Origin: Bradyrhizobium hipponense
Lineage (GTDB): Bacteria; Pseudomonadota; Alphaproteobacteria; Rhizobiales; Xanthobacteraceae
Assembly (NCBI RefSeq): GCF_008123965.1
Contig: NZ_VSTH01000082.1
Span: 7,047 to 54,269, forward strand
Direction of reading: 5' to 3'
Length of the DNA stretch: 47,223 nt
The notes under the pieces were generated by a model. The model had not been told where the DNA came from, made no database searches, and saw nothing but the letters and a program-made list of their open reading frames with translations. Positions 1 to 7,912 of the stretch are shown here, one piece after another. Position 1 is the stretch's first letter. Each line of letters begins with the position of its first letter. A program made the translations under genes and the position numbers.

Positions 1-1
1 A

Positions 2-45
2 ATTGCGCATCATAGCTCGACGCTTCGCATCGCCCCGGAATGACG
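2..45. repeat. Partial dispersed repeat (arm of the 5.4-kb palindrome)
   Basis: The first bases of the window resemble the right arm of the long inverted repeat at 5393-5533. Both carry gcgcatca-agctcg followed by ccccggaatgac. The copy here is cut by the window edge, so only one arm is visible. It lies just upstream of the dnaG promoter and is not coding. Confidence 0.55.
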
Positions 46-87
46 CGGCTGTGCACAGGTCGAATAACTCGGACAAGGCTGACATTC

Positions 88-115
88 CTGACTTTTCAGG
101 GCGCGCTTCCTATAT
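88..115 (+). promoter_or_regulatory. Candidate housekeeping promoter for dnaG
   Basis: CTGAC at 88-92 is followed by exactly 17 bases and then CTATAT at 110-115. This fits the alphaproteobacterial sigma-70 pattern TTGAC-N17-CTATAT with one mismatch. Transcription would begin near 122, giving a 5' leader of about 40 bases before the dnaG ATG at 161. No strong Shine-Dalgarno is visible in that leader. Confidence 0.5.
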
Positions 116-160
116 GTCTAACCGTTCGCCCCGACTCAGCCGGTCCGCTAGACTCACCCT

Positions 161-2167
161 ATGCGCTTCACGCCCCAATTCCTCGACGAGCTGCGTGCCC
201 GGCTTTCGGTTTCCGAAGTCGTGGGCAAGCGCGTCAAGCTGAAGAAGGCGGGGCGGGAGTGGAAGGGGCTGTCGCCGTTCCAGCAGGAGAAGACGCCATC
301 CTTCTACGTCAACGACCAGAAGGGATTTTACCACGACTTCTCCTCCGGCAAGCACGGCGATATCATCACCTTCGTGATGGAGACCGACGGCCTGCCGTTC
401 GCCGAGGCCGTAGAGCGGCTCGCGAGCATGGCGGGGCTGCCGCTGCCGGCGGTGACGCCGGATGCGGCGCGGCATGAGCAGCGGCGCAAGTCGCTGCATG
501 ACGTCATGGATCTTGCCGCCAAGTTCTTCGCCGAGACGCTGGCCTCGCGGCTCGGCGCCAAGGCGCGCGGCTATCTTGCCGACCGCGCGATCTCGCCGGC
601 GACGCAATTGCAGTTCCGCATCGGTTATGCGCCGCCGCCGCCCGAGCGTTTCGCGCTGAAGGAGCATCTCGGCAAGCTCGGCGTCTCCGTCGAGGACATG
701 ATCGAGACTGGCCTGCTAGTCGCAGGCAACGACATCCCTGTGCCCTACGATCGCTTCCGCGACCGCGTGATGTTTCCGATCACTGACTTGCGCGGCCGCG
801 TCATCGCCTTCGGCGGCCGCGCGCTGGAGAAGGACGTTGCGGCAAAATATCTGAACTCGCCGGAGACGCCGCTCTTCCACAAGGGCGATAACCTCTACAA
901 TCACCAGACCGCACGGGCCGCCTCCCACAATGGCGCGCCGCTCGTCGTCGTCGAAGGCTATGTCGACGTCATCGCGATGGTCACGGCGGGCTTCTCCGGC
1001 ACCGTCGCGCCGCTCGGCACGGCGCTGACCGAAAGCCAGCTCGCGCTGCTCTGGAAGATGGCGGACGAGCCGATCCTCTGCTTCGACGGCGACAAGGCCG
1101 GGCAGAAGGCGGCTTATCGCGCTGCGGACCTTGCCTTGCCGTTCCTGAGCCCGGGCAAGAGCCTGCGCTTTGCGCTGTTGCCCGAAGGGCAGGACCCCGA
1201 CGATCTCGTCCGCTCCGGCGGCCGTGGCGCGGTCGAGGAGGTGATCGCGGCCGCGCGTCCGCTCGCCGACATGATCTGGTCGCGCGAGCTCGAAGGCGGC
1301 AACTTCGCCACCCCCGAGCGCCGCGCCGCGCTGGAGGCGCGCATCAAGGAGCTCTCCAACGGCATCCGCGACGAGGTGGTGCGGCGGTATTATCGCCAGG
1401 ATCTCGCTGAGCGGCTGCAGCGCACCTTTGCGCCGGAGGGCGGCCGCGGCGGCTTTGCCGGCCGGGGCAATTTCCGCTCCGGCAGCCCGGGCCGCCCGTT
1501 CCAACCCCGCGGCGGCGGACAGGCGAATCGATTCGGGGGCCAGGGGCGCCGCGGCGGGCCAGTCCCGCTCTCGCTTCCGTCGGGGCCCTATCAGGCGGCG
1601 AGCCCGCAACTTGCCGCCAGCCCGATCATGCGCGGGCAACGCAGCGCCATTTCCCGCCGCGAAGCCCTGATCCTGCAAATCCTGATCAACCACCCCTGGC
1701 TCCTGCACGAGCATCTGGAGGAGGTGGCCGCCCTGGAGCTGGCCCACCCTGAGGCCCACAAGCTGCGGGCCGGCATCATCGCCGCCTTCGCCAACGACCA
1801 CCACCACAGCCTCGATCCGTCCGAGCAGGCCGAGAAAATGCGCTCCGACATCGAAAAGGACGGGTTTTCTCAGCTTCTTCAAAGGGTTGAGAATGGCATC
1901 ACGACCCAGGCGGTGTGGGGGGCCCGCAAAGGCGCGGCGCGGGACGACGTTCTCTCCACTTGGCATCAGCTCGTTGCCTTGCATCGGCAGTGGCATTCAC
2001 TACTTAGAGAGCTGAAAGACGCCGAGCTGGCCTTGGGGGAGGATCCCAGCGAGGCCAACATGGCGTGGTTGCGTGACGTCAAGGCTCGGATAGGCGAAGT
2101 CGACGGCACCGAGGCCCTGATTGAGGGCTTTGGCGAGCTGTCGGGCCGGCTCCAGAAGAGCGTGTGA
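161..2167 (+). CDS. dnaG: DNA primase DnaG
   Basis: DNA primase synthesises the RNA primers for replication. The protein has 668 residues, a usual length. The N-terminal module (about 1-100) has the CHC2 zinc-ribbon fold sequence, but the four ligand positions read Ser38, Gln41, Asp59 and Ser62 (SPFQ ... HDFSS) where Cys, His, Cys, Cys are expected, at unchanged spacing. The TOPRIM core is intact: VVEGYVD with Glu265, then CFDGDKAG near 310. Residues about 424-477 form a Gly/Arg/Pro-rich linker with several RGG-like units before the C-terminal DnaB-binding region. The start is the ATG opening MRFTPQFLDELR, the normal primase N-terminus. rpoD follows on the same strand, the usual alphaproteobacterial order. 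Identity is certain; loss of zinc binding is inferred from the residues. Confidence 0.98.
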   Translation: MRFTPQFLDELRARLSVSEVVGKRVKLKKAGREWKGLSPFQQEKTPSFYVNDQKGFYHDFSSGKHGDIITFVMETDGLPFAEAVERLASMAGLPLPAVTPDAARHEQRRKSLHDVMDLAAKFFAETLASRLGAKARGYLADRAISPATQLQFRIGYAPPPPERFALKEHLGKLGVSVEDMIETGLLVAGNDIPVPYDRFRDRVMFPITDLRGRVIAFGGRALEKDVAAKYLNSPETPLFHKGDNLYNHQTARAASHNGAPLVVVEGYVDVIAMVTAGFSGTVAPLGTALTESQLALLWKMADEPILCFDGDKAGQKAAYRAADLALPFLSPGKSLRFALLPEGQDPDDLVRSGGRGAVEEVIAAARPLADMIWSRELEGGNFATPERRAALEARIKELSNGIRDEVVRRYYRQDLAERLQRTFAPEGGRGGFAGRGNFRSGSPGRPFQPRGGGQANRFGGQGRRGGPVPLSLPSGPYQAASPQLAASPIMRGQRSAISRREALILQILINHPWLLHEHLEEVAALELAHPEAHKLRAGIIAAFANDHHHSLDPSEQAEKMRSDIEKDGFSQLLQRVENGITTQAVWGARKGAARDDVLSTWHQLVALHRQWHSLLRELKDAELALGEDPSEANMAWLRDVKARIGEVDGTEALIEGFGELSGRLQKSV

Positions 2168-2541
2168 TGAAAGAATCATGCGGACGGCTTCAGCCGGAAC
2201 CGCTAAAAGACTCGCCAAATCCAAGGTTTGGCGGCAAAAACAGGGTTAATCGAGGCTTAACGGTCTTGTAGCACTTTGGGCCCCAGGCGGCCGCAGGCAG
2301 AACAGACGCGTCAGGAATGAATCGGCGCAATCGCTGTTGGCACTTCACCTGCATCCGCTGCGACAAAGAGGCTCACGAAGCGTTAGGCAAATCCGGCGAG
2401 AGAACGGTCGGGGTGGCGAGAGTTATGCGCGCCGCCTTTTCCGTGTCGCGATCTGACGAAGCGAGAGCGTCGAACAACAGGTTCAAGTGATTTCGGGCGG
2501 GCGCGGCGAACGTCTGTTTGAAACGCGTTTAGGAGCAATGG
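2168..2541 (+). other. dnaG-rpoD intergenic region (rpoD leader)
   Basis: This 374-base gap has no plausible gene. It must hold the rpoD promoter(s), since no terminator is evident behind dnaG. I could not find a match to the TTGAC-N17-CTATAT pattern that I trust. The only clear element is the Shine-Dalgarno aggag at 2531-2535, six bases before the rpoD ATG at 2542. An out-of-frame ATG at 2538 sits between them. Confidence 0.5.
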
Positions 2542-4692
2542 ATGGCCACCAAGGCAAAGACGCTGCAGGCGAAGGACAAGGAAAAAGACGACAAGGCAGC
2601 GGATGCTCCGGAGAAGGATTCCCAGGACGCGCCCTCGCCGTTGCTCGATCTGTCCGACGCGGCAGTGAAGAAGATGATCAAGCAGGCCAAGAAGCGCGGC
2701 TTCGTGACCTTCGATCAGCTCAACGAAGTTTTGCCGTCCGACCAGACCTCGCCCGAGCAGATTGAGGACATCATGTCCATGCTCTCGGACATGGGCATCA
2801 ATGTCACCGAAGCCGACGATAGCGAAGGCGAGGAGGACAAGGACGAGGGCGGCGAGGACGAGACCGACAACGAGCTCGTCGAGGTCACCCAGAAGGCCGT
2901 CACCGAGGTCAAGAAGAGCGAGCCGGGCGAGCGCACCGACGATCCCGTGCGCATGTATCTGCGCGAGATGGGCACGGTCGAACTGCTGTCGCGCGAAGGC
3001 GAAATCGCGATTGCCAAGCGCATCGAGGCCGGCCGCGAGGCGATGATTGCGGGGCTGTGCGAAAGCCCGCTGACCTTCCAGGCCATCATCATCTGGCGCG
3101 ACGAGCTCAACGAAGGCAAGATCTTCCTCCGCGACATCATCGATCTCGAAGCGACCTATGCCGGGCCCGACGCCAAGGCCGGCATGAACACCGCGATGAT
3201 CGCCGCGCCCACCGGCGAGAACGGCGAAGCGCCGGCCGAAGGCGGTCAGCCCGCCGCGGCCGCAGTCGGTGCGCCGGCGCATGTTGCGCCGCCTGCCGCG
3301 CCCCCGGCGCCAACCCCGTTCCGTCCCGCGCAGCCTGCCGCAGGTGGCGTGCCAGGTGGCGAGGAAAAGGATCCGGCCGAGTCTGCCGCCGAGTCCGACA
3401 TGGACGACGACGAGTTCGAGAACCAGATGTCGCTCGCGGCCATCGAGGCCGAGCTCAAGCCGAAGGTCGTCGAGATCTTCGACAAGATCGCCGACAGCTA
3501 CAAGAAGCTGCGCAAGCTTCAGGAGCAGGACATCCAGAACCAGCTCCAGAACGAGTCGCTCTCGCCGCACCAGGAGCGCAAGTACAAGAAGCTGAAGGAC
3601 GAGATCATCGTCGAGGTGAAGTCGCTGCGCCTGAACCAGGCCCGTATCGACAGCCTCGTCGAGCAGCTCTACGACATCAACAAGCGCCTCGTCTCGCACG
3701 AGGGCCGCCTGATGCGCCTTGCCGACAGCCATGGCGTCGCGCGCGAGGACTTCCTGCGCAACTACACCGGCTCGGAGCTCGATCCGCGCTGGCTCAACCG
3801 TGTCTCGAAGCTTTCGGCCAAGGGCTGGAAGAATTTCGTCCACCACGAGAAGGACCGCATCAAGGACCTTCGCCACGAGGTGCATCAGCTGGCTGCGCTC
3901 ACCGGCCTCGAGATCGTCGAGTTCCGCAAGATCGTGCACTCCGTGCAGAAGGGCGAGCGCGAAGCCCGCCAGGCCAAGAAGGAGATGGTGGAAGCCAACC
4001 TCCGCCTCGTGATCTCGATTGCCAAGAAGTACACCAACCGCGGCCTGCAGTTCCTCGACCTGATCCAGGAAGGCAACATCGGCCTTATGAAGGCGGTCGA
4101 CAAGTTCGAGTACCGCCGCGGCTACAAGTTCTCGACTTACGCCACATGGTGGATCCGGCAGGCGATCACCCGCTCGATCGCCGACCAGGCGCGCACCATC
4201 CGCATCCCCGTGCACATGATCGAGACGATCAACAAGATCGTGCGCACCTCGCGCCAGATGCTCAACGAGATCGGCCGCGAGCCGACCCCGGAAGAGCTCG
4301 CCGAAAAGCTCGGCATGCCGCTCGAGAAGGTGCGCAAGGTCCTCAAGATCGCCAAGGAGCCGTTGTCGCTGGAGACGCCCGTCGGTGACGAAGAGGATTC
4401 ACACCTCGGCGATTTCATCGAGGACAAGAACGCGATCCTCCCGATCGACGCCGCGATCCAGTCGAACCTGCGCGAGACCACCACGCGCGTGCTGGCCTCG
4501 CTCACCCCGCGCGAAGAGCGCGTGCTGCGCATGCGCTTCGGCATCGGCATGAACACCGACCACACGCTGGAAGAAGTCGGCCAGCAGTTCTCGGTCACCC
4601 GCGAACGCATCCGTCAGATCGAGGCGAAGGCGCTGCGGAAGCTGAAGCATCCGTCAAGGTCAAGGAAGCTGCGGAGCTTCCTTGATAACTAA
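2542..4692 (+). CDS. rpoD: RNA polymerase sigma factor RpoD (sigma-70)
   Basis: This is the housekeeping sigma factor, 716 residues. Region 1.1 is at about residues 30-90, with an acidic run (EGEEDKDEGGEDE) after it. Region 1.2 contains DPVRMYLREMG, region 2 contains the Ile/Tyr/Trp stretch YATWWIRQAITRSI, and region 4 ends in the helix-turn-helix SVTRERIRQIEAKALRKLKH. The non-conserved segment between 1.2 and 2 carries an Ala/Pro-rich low-complexity stretch at about residues 214-284. The start at 2542 follows aggag by six bases. A terminator hairpin follows the stop at 4743-4768. The downstream gene is convergent, so rpoD is probably the last gene of its transcript. Confidence 0.98.
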   Translation: MATKAKTLQAKDKEKDDKAADAPEKDSQDAPSPLLDLSDAAVKKMIKQAKKRGFVTFDQLNEVLPSDQTSPEQIEDIMSMLSDMGINVTEADDSEGEEDKDEGGEDETDNELVEVTQKAVTEVKKSEPGERTDDPVRMYLREMGTVELLSREGEIAIAKRIEAGREAMIAGLCESPLTFQAIIIWRDELNEGKIFLRDIIDLEATYAGPDAKAGMNTAMIAAPTGENGEAPAEGGQPAAAAVGAPAHVAPPAAPPAPTPFRPAQPAAGGVPGGEEKDPAESAAESDMDDDEFENQMSLAAIEAELKPKVVEIFDKIADSYKKLRKLQEQDIQNQLQNESLSPHQERKYKKLKDEIIVEVKSLRLNQARIDSLVEQLYDINKRLVSHEGRLMRLADSHGVAREDFLRNYTGSELDPRWLNRVSKLSAKGWKNFVHHEKDRIKDLRHEVHQLAALTGLEIVEFRKIVHSVQKGEREARQAKKEMVEANLRLVISIAKKYTNRGLQFLDLIQEGNIGLMKAVDKFEYRRGYKFSTYATWWIRQAITRSIADQARTIRIPVHMIETINKIVRTSRQMLNEIGREPTPEELAEKLGMPLEKVRKVLKIAKEPLSLETPVGDEEDSHLGDFIEDKNAILPIDAAIQSNLRETTTRVLASLTPREERVLRMRFGIGMNTDHTLEEVGQQFSVTRERIRQIEAKALRKLKHPSRSRKLRSFLDN

Positions 4693-4742
4693 TTCGGATC
4701 GTTGTGCCCGGGCCTGACCCGGGCATCCATCTCAATGAAAGC

Positions 4743-4768
4743 GGCGGGCCAGAGCCCGCCGTTTGTTT
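4743..4768 (+). terminator. Rho-independent terminator after rpoD
   Basis: Stem ggcgggc (4743-4749) pairs with gcccgcc (4754-4760) around a caga loop and is followed by gtttgttt. A second GC-only palindrome, gcccggg/cccgggc, lies just before it near 4706-4724. Placement 50 bases after the rpoD stop supports a real terminator. Confidence 0.8.
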
Positions 4769-4803
4769 GTGCTGATGACGCTTCTCGTGTCTCGCGGGCG
4801 AGC

Positions 4804-5040
4804 CTATTTCTTCTTCGCGCCGACCCGTTCTATGCTCTTGATCGCGAGCGGCGTGTTGCCGGATTTCTCCGCGATTTCGCGGTCCTGCTCCATGATGTGC
4901 CCGCGCGCGGGCTCGTCGCCGTCGAGGCCGCCCAGGATATCGGCAGGTACGCGCCGGTTCGAGCGTTGGGAGCCGTCTTCATAGACGACGTTGAAAAAGG
5001 CGAATTCGCCCTTGGGATTGGTTCCAGGTTTCTTGGCCAT
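4804..5040 (-). CDS. Small conserved-looking hypothetical protein (78 aa)
   Basis: The product of 78 residues starts MAKKPGTNPKGEFAFFNVVYEDG and ends in a basic GAKKK tail. It is hydrophilic, without a signal peptide or membrane segment. One stretch (VYEDGSQRSNRRVP) looks like a short beta-hairpin, and the middle (DEPARGHIMEQDREIAEKSG) looks helical. I do not recognise a named family. The mixture of charged residues and normal codon use argues that it is translated. It is convergent with rpoD, and its 5' side is the structured region at 5078-5149, which would form its mRNA leader. No function can be assigned. Confidence 0.75.
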   Translation of the reverse strand: MAKKPGTNPKGEFAFFNVVYEDGSQRSNRRVPADILGGLDGDEPARGHIMEQDREIAEKSGNTPLAIKSIERVGAKKK

Positions 5041-5077
5041 GGCCGGCTTGTCGTCGATATGAGTGCCACAGTCAAAT

Positions 5078-5149
5078 GGCTTCGGCGGTGGCAGGCGTCA
5101 ACGCCGGGCCTGAGGCCACGAACCCCCGCACAATCCACCGCCGAAAGCC
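5078..5149. other. Potential structured RNA element / leader
   Basis: GGCTTCGGCGGTGG (5078-5091) is complementary to CCACCGCCGAAAGCC (5135-5149), a 14-bp helix with one bulged base. The enclosed 43 bases contain two further hairpins: GGCGT-ca-ACGCC (5094-5105) and GGCC-tga-GGCC (5107-5117). The outcome is a closed multi-helix junction. On the minus strand it would form the leader of the gene at 4804-5040, ending 37 bases before its ATG. On the plus strand it would sit before the terminator-like hairpin at 5221-5254. It matches no riboswitch or sRNA consensus I can recall. Structure is read from complementarity only. Confidence 0.35.
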
Positions 5150-5220
5150 GTTTGCCGGATGGAAGCGTCAGGCGGCTCGCATCAGACGGCTCGTATGGCC
5201 CAATCCGCCCCTTCCGCAAT

Positions 5221-5254
5221 AAACGGCGGGCCGAGAAAGCCCGCCGTTTATTTT
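5221..5254 (+). terminator. Terminator-like hairpin
   Basis: aaacggcgggc (5221-5231) pairs with gcccgccgttt (5239-5249) around a 7-base loop and is followed by atttt, an 11-bp stem with a U-rich tail on the plus strand. The A/T flanks make it roughly symmetrical, so it could work in both directions. No plus-strand gene ends immediately before it, which raises the possibility that it ends a short untranslated transcript starting after 5040. Confidence 0.5.
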
Positions 5255-5392
5255 GGTCTTCAGCACCGCCCGGGGCTGGCAGGGCGACAACCTAAAATAG
5301 AATTATATCGCTTGCGCTCTGCGGCGGCAAGGCAAATCTTCGTGGTGTCGCGGCGAGCGCATCAGTTATGCGTCGTGGGTTCCATACGGATT

Positions 5393-5533
5393 GTCATTCC
5401 GGAGCGCGACAACGTCGCGAGTTGTGATGCGCGATTGCGCATCTGAGAATCCATTGCGCCACCAACACTACAGCCCGATGGATTCTCAGATGCGCAATCG
5501 CGCATCACAGCTCGCGTTGCGCCCCGGAATGAC
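5393..5533. repeat. Long imperfect palindrome (dispersed repeat)
   Basis: The left arm, from gtcattccgg at 5393, and the right arm, ending ccccggaatgac at 5533, are reverse complements over most of about 55-60 bases. They include gattgcgcatctgagaatcc against ggattctcagatgcgcaatc. A spacer of roughly 25 bases separates the arms. The element could extrude as a cruciform or form a long RNA hairpin. The partial copy at the window start shows it is dispersed. It carries no gene, so it resembles a small non-autonomous repeat of the REP/MITE kind. The 718-base gap at 5041-5758 otherwise holds the structured element, a terminator-like hairpin and an OmpA-like remnant. Confidence 0.75.
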
Positions 5534-5613
5534 CAGAGAGGAGTGCGCGGCTACTTATCTCGTGTTGCACGCGCCGCGATATCGACGGCATCAAGCTCGC
5601 GCTGTCCTTGCCT

Positions 5614-5700
5614 TCACGGCGCCACCAGCTCCACGCGCCGGTTGATCTCGCCGGCGGGCATCAGTCGTGTGGCGAGGTCTTGCCGCTTTGACGAGAATCC
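5614..5700 (-). pseudogene. C-terminal remnant of an OmpA-family gene
   Basis: Read on the minus strand, the 28 codons before the TGA at 5614-5616 encode GFSSKRQDLATRL followed by MPAGEINRRVELVAP. The Gly-Phe start, the Arg-Gln-Asp-Leu-Ala helix and above all the closing NRRVEL match the end of the OmpA-like peptidoglycan-binding domain, in which NRRVE(I/L) is the signature of the last strand. Upstream codons (SCPGI and beyond) do not continue the domain, and the promoter region of the transglycosylase gene begins there. So only the tail survives. The match is short, and similarity by chance is possible. Confidence 0.45.
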
Positions 5701-5758
5701 TATTCCCGGGCATGATTGCGCGCTGCCTTCCGCGCATAGTCCCAGAGGATTTTCCCGC

Positions 5759-6565
5759 ATGTTGAGATTTGCCCTCGCCGCCGCCTTCGTCGTTTATCTG
5801 GCCGGCGGCTCGGCCGAGGCCGCGCGTTGCGGCGGTGACTTCAATAGCTTTGTCGCCGGCATGACCTCGGAGGCGCAGGCTGCCGGCGTCTCTGCAAGCG
5901 TGACCAGCGCGGCGTTCAGTGGCATTGCTCAGGACGGCGCCGTGCTCGCCTTCGACCGGCGCCAGCGCTACACCTTCAACAAGAGCTTCGAGCAATATGT
6001 CTCGACCCGCGTCGGTGCGGGCCGCATCAATGGCGGCCGCGCGCTATTGCAACGCCATGCCGCGCTGCTCTCGCGCATCGAGCAGCAGTACGGCGTGCCG
6101 CGCTACATCCTGGTCGCGATCTGGGGACTGGAGAGCGATTTCGGCAAGGGCGACATCGGCAAGCTGCCTGTGATCCGCACGCTGGCGACGCTCGCGCATG
6201 ACTGCCGCCGCACCGAGCTGTTCCAGGGCGAACTGCTTGCCGCGCTCAAGATCGTGCAGCGCGGCGACCTGCCGCTGCGCGACCTCATCGGCGCCTATGC
6301 CGGCGAGATCGGCCAGACCCAGTTCCTGCCGTCGTCCTACGTCAAGTACGGCGTCGATTTCGACGGCGACGGCCGCGTCGACCTCCGCCACAGCGTGCCG
6401 GATGTGCTGGCCTCGACCGCGAACCTGCTGCACACCAGCGGCTTCAAGATGGGCCAGCCCTACGGCGAAGGCACCGCCAATTTCGAGGCCATGCGCGAAT
6501 GGAACAGAGCGCTGATCTACCGCAAGACGATCGGATATTTTGCCGATCGGCTGATGGGTCAGTGA
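5759..6565 (+). CDS. Lytic murein transglycosylase, MltB/SLT_2 family
   Basis: The enzyme cleaves the beta-1,4 MurNAc-GlcNAc bond of peptidoglycan with formation of 1,6-anhydro-MurNAc. The 268 residues begin with a signal peptide (MLRFALAAAFVVYLAGG, cleavage likely after AEA), so it acts in the periplasm. The catalytic motif is IWGLESDFG, whose Glu is the general acid. GEIGQTQFLPSSY and DFDGDGRVDL are further MltB-type motifs. It stops after the catalytic domain and lacks the C-terminal peptidoglycan-binding domain found in some relatives. The ATG at 5759 was chosen because the signal peptide starts there; the frame stays open 72 codons upstream with non-protein-like sequence. Confidence 0.9.
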   Translation: MLRFALAAAFVVYLAGGSAEAARCGGDFNSFVAGMTSEAQAAGVSASVTSAAFSGIAQDGAVLAFDRRQRYTFNKSFEQYVSTRVGAGRINGGRALLQRHAALLSRIEQQYGVPRYILVAIWGLESDFGKGDIGKLPVIRTLATLAHDCRRTELFQGELLAALKIVQRGDLPLRDLIGAYAGEIGQTQFLPSSYVKYGVDFDGDGRVDLRHSVPDVLASTANLLHTSGFKMGQPYGEGTANFEAMREWNRALIYRKTIGYFADRLMGQ

Positions 6566-6699
6566 CGGCATGTCCGTGAGACGCCGGCTTGCCGCCCACG
6601 CGCGGTCTCATGTCCATTTTTTAGATTTGAACCGAACCATATCGCGGCTTGCGCCCTTAACATGTTGCGGGGCCAACAAGAGCATTCTGGGAGCGGCCA

Positions 6700-7074
6700 A
6701 TGGGACAGGCACAGCCATATCAGGCGACCGCGTTGATAGTCGAAGACGATGTCATGCAGCGCGAGATGCTGTGTCTCTTGCTCGAAGAGAGCGGCTACAA
6801 AGTTATCCAGTGTGAGAGTGCCGAGGCGGCCGAGCGCGTGCTTGAGAAGAGTGGCGGCGCGCTCTGCCTGATGCTGACCGACGTCCATCTCGCCGGCCGC
6901 ATGACCGGAGTCGAGCTTGCGCACGTCGCCAAGGGCCGGTATCCGAGGCTCGAGGTCGTCGTCACCTCCGGCCGCCCGCTGATGCAGGCCTTGCCGGACG
7001 GTGCCAAGTTCTGGCCCAAACCCTGGGCGCCGCTCGACGTCCTGCGCGAGGCCGAGATCGCGCAGTTGGCGTAA
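6700..7074 (+). CDS. Single-domain response regulator (receiver only)
   Basis: This 124-residue protein is a CheY-like receiver with no output domain. The acidic pocket is Glu15-Asp16-Asp17, the phospho-acceptor is Asp61 (LTDVHLAG) and the conserved lysine is Lys107 (FWPKPW). It therefore looks able to accept phosphate. No histidine kinase is adjacent, so the partner must be elsewhere. Such proteins usually serve in phosphorelays or bind a target protein directly. Start at the ATG of MGQAQPYQATALIVEDD, ten bases after gggagcgg. The last codons run up to the LysE gene, which begins 25 bases later. Confidence 0.9.
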   Translation: MGQAQPYQATALIVEDDVMQREMLCLLLEESGYKVIQCESAEAAERVLEKSGGALCLMLTDVHLAGRMTGVELAHVAKGRYPRLEVVVTSGRPLMQALPDGAKFWPKPWAPLDVLREAEIAQLA

Positions 7075-7099
7075 CGCCGCAGGGATGATAGGGACAGAG

Positions 7100-7711
7100 A
7101 TGTCCTGGTCGTTCCTGCTCACGTCGCTCATCGTGGTCGCCTCGCCCGGCACCGGCGTGCTCTACACGCTGGCCGCTGCACTGACGCGCGGTTCGCGGGC
7201 CAGCGTCGCCGCCGCCTTCGGCTGCACGCTCGGGATCGTGCCGCACATGATGGCGGCAATGCTCGGGCTTGCTGCCGTGCTCCATACCAGCGCGCTCGCG
7301 TTTGCCGCGCTGAAATGGTGCGGCGTCGCCTACCTGCTCTACATGTCCTGGCAGGCGCTGCGCGAGACCGGGGCGCTGGCAGTCGACGGCGAGATCAGGG
7401 AACGCTCGAACGGCCGCGTCATCGTGACCGGCTTCCTGATCAACATCCTCAATCCAAAACTCTCGATCTTTTTCCTGGCGTTCCTGCCGCAGTTCATCGC
7501 GGTGGACGAGGCGCACGCGCTGGCGCGGATGCTGGAATTGAGCGGCGTCTTCATGGCGATGACGTTTGCGGTGTTCGTCGTCTACGGCCTCTGTGCCGCG
7601 TCGGTGCGCGAGCGCGTCATCTCCCGTCCCCGTGTCATGTCGTGGCTGCGCCGAAGTTTCGCTGCGGGCTTCGCGGCGCTCGGCGCCAGGCTGGCGTTCG
7701 CGGAAAGGTAG
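7100..7711 (+). CDS. LysE/RhtB-family amino acid exporter
   Basis: The 203-residue inner-membrane protein has about six hydrophobic segments and the family start FLLTSLIVVASPGTGVLYTLAAAL. The conserved SPGPxxL-type motif is here SPGTGVL. INILNPKLSIFFLAFLPQF is the typical NPK-FFxxFxPQF motif. Family members export amino acids or related metabolites by proton antiport; the substrate cannot be read from sequence. I start at the ATG at 7100, which follows gggacagag. An in-frame ATG at 7085 would add five residues. Palindromic repeat DNA follows the stop. Confidence 0.9.
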   Translation: MSWSFLLTSLIVVASPGTGVLYTLAAALTRGSRASVAAAFGCTLGIVPHMMAAMLGLAAVLHTSALAFAALKWCGVAYLLYMSWQALRETGALAVDGEIRERSNGRVIVTGFLINILNPKLSIFFLAFLPQFIAVDEAHALARMLELSGVFMAMTFAVFVVYGLCAASVRERVISRPRVMSWLRRSFAAGFAALGARLAFAER

Positions 7712-7734
7712 AGGAGCTAGGCGATCTCCTCTTC

Positions 7735-7890
7735 ACCTCGCCCCGCTTGCGGGGAGAGGTCGGATCGCTCTTGCGATCCGGGTGAGGGGGTACAGGTCTA
7801 TCGTCGATCTCATGAGAGAAGCCCCTCACCCCAACCCTCTCAGCGCGAGCAAAGCTCGTCGCGGCCCCGTAAGAACGGGGAGAGGGAGGA
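7735..7890. repeat. Intergenic palindromic repeat, copy A
   Basis: cacctcgccccgcttgcgg with gagaggtcgg starts the element. gatcgctcttgcgatc and gcgagcaaagctcgtcgc are internal hairpins, and ggtgagggg / cccctcaccc are inverted to each other. The same outline (hairpin - gtgagggg - spacer - cccctca - hairpin) recurs at 10404, 11010, 33525 and 47090. It has no coding content and lies between convergent genes. Confidence 0.75.
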
Positions 7891-7912
7891 GCAGCAGCCG
7901 AGCGCGCCCAAC

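Noticed and set aside
2383..4215. 610-codon minus-strand ORF opposite rpoD
   Set aside because: Shadow frame of a high-GC gene; composition is repetitive Leu/Val/Asp/Arg with no family motif, while rpoD on the other strand is certain.
5393..5533. Insertion sequence
   Set aside because: The inverted arms enclose only about 25 bases and no transposase; a small non-autonomous repeat fits better.
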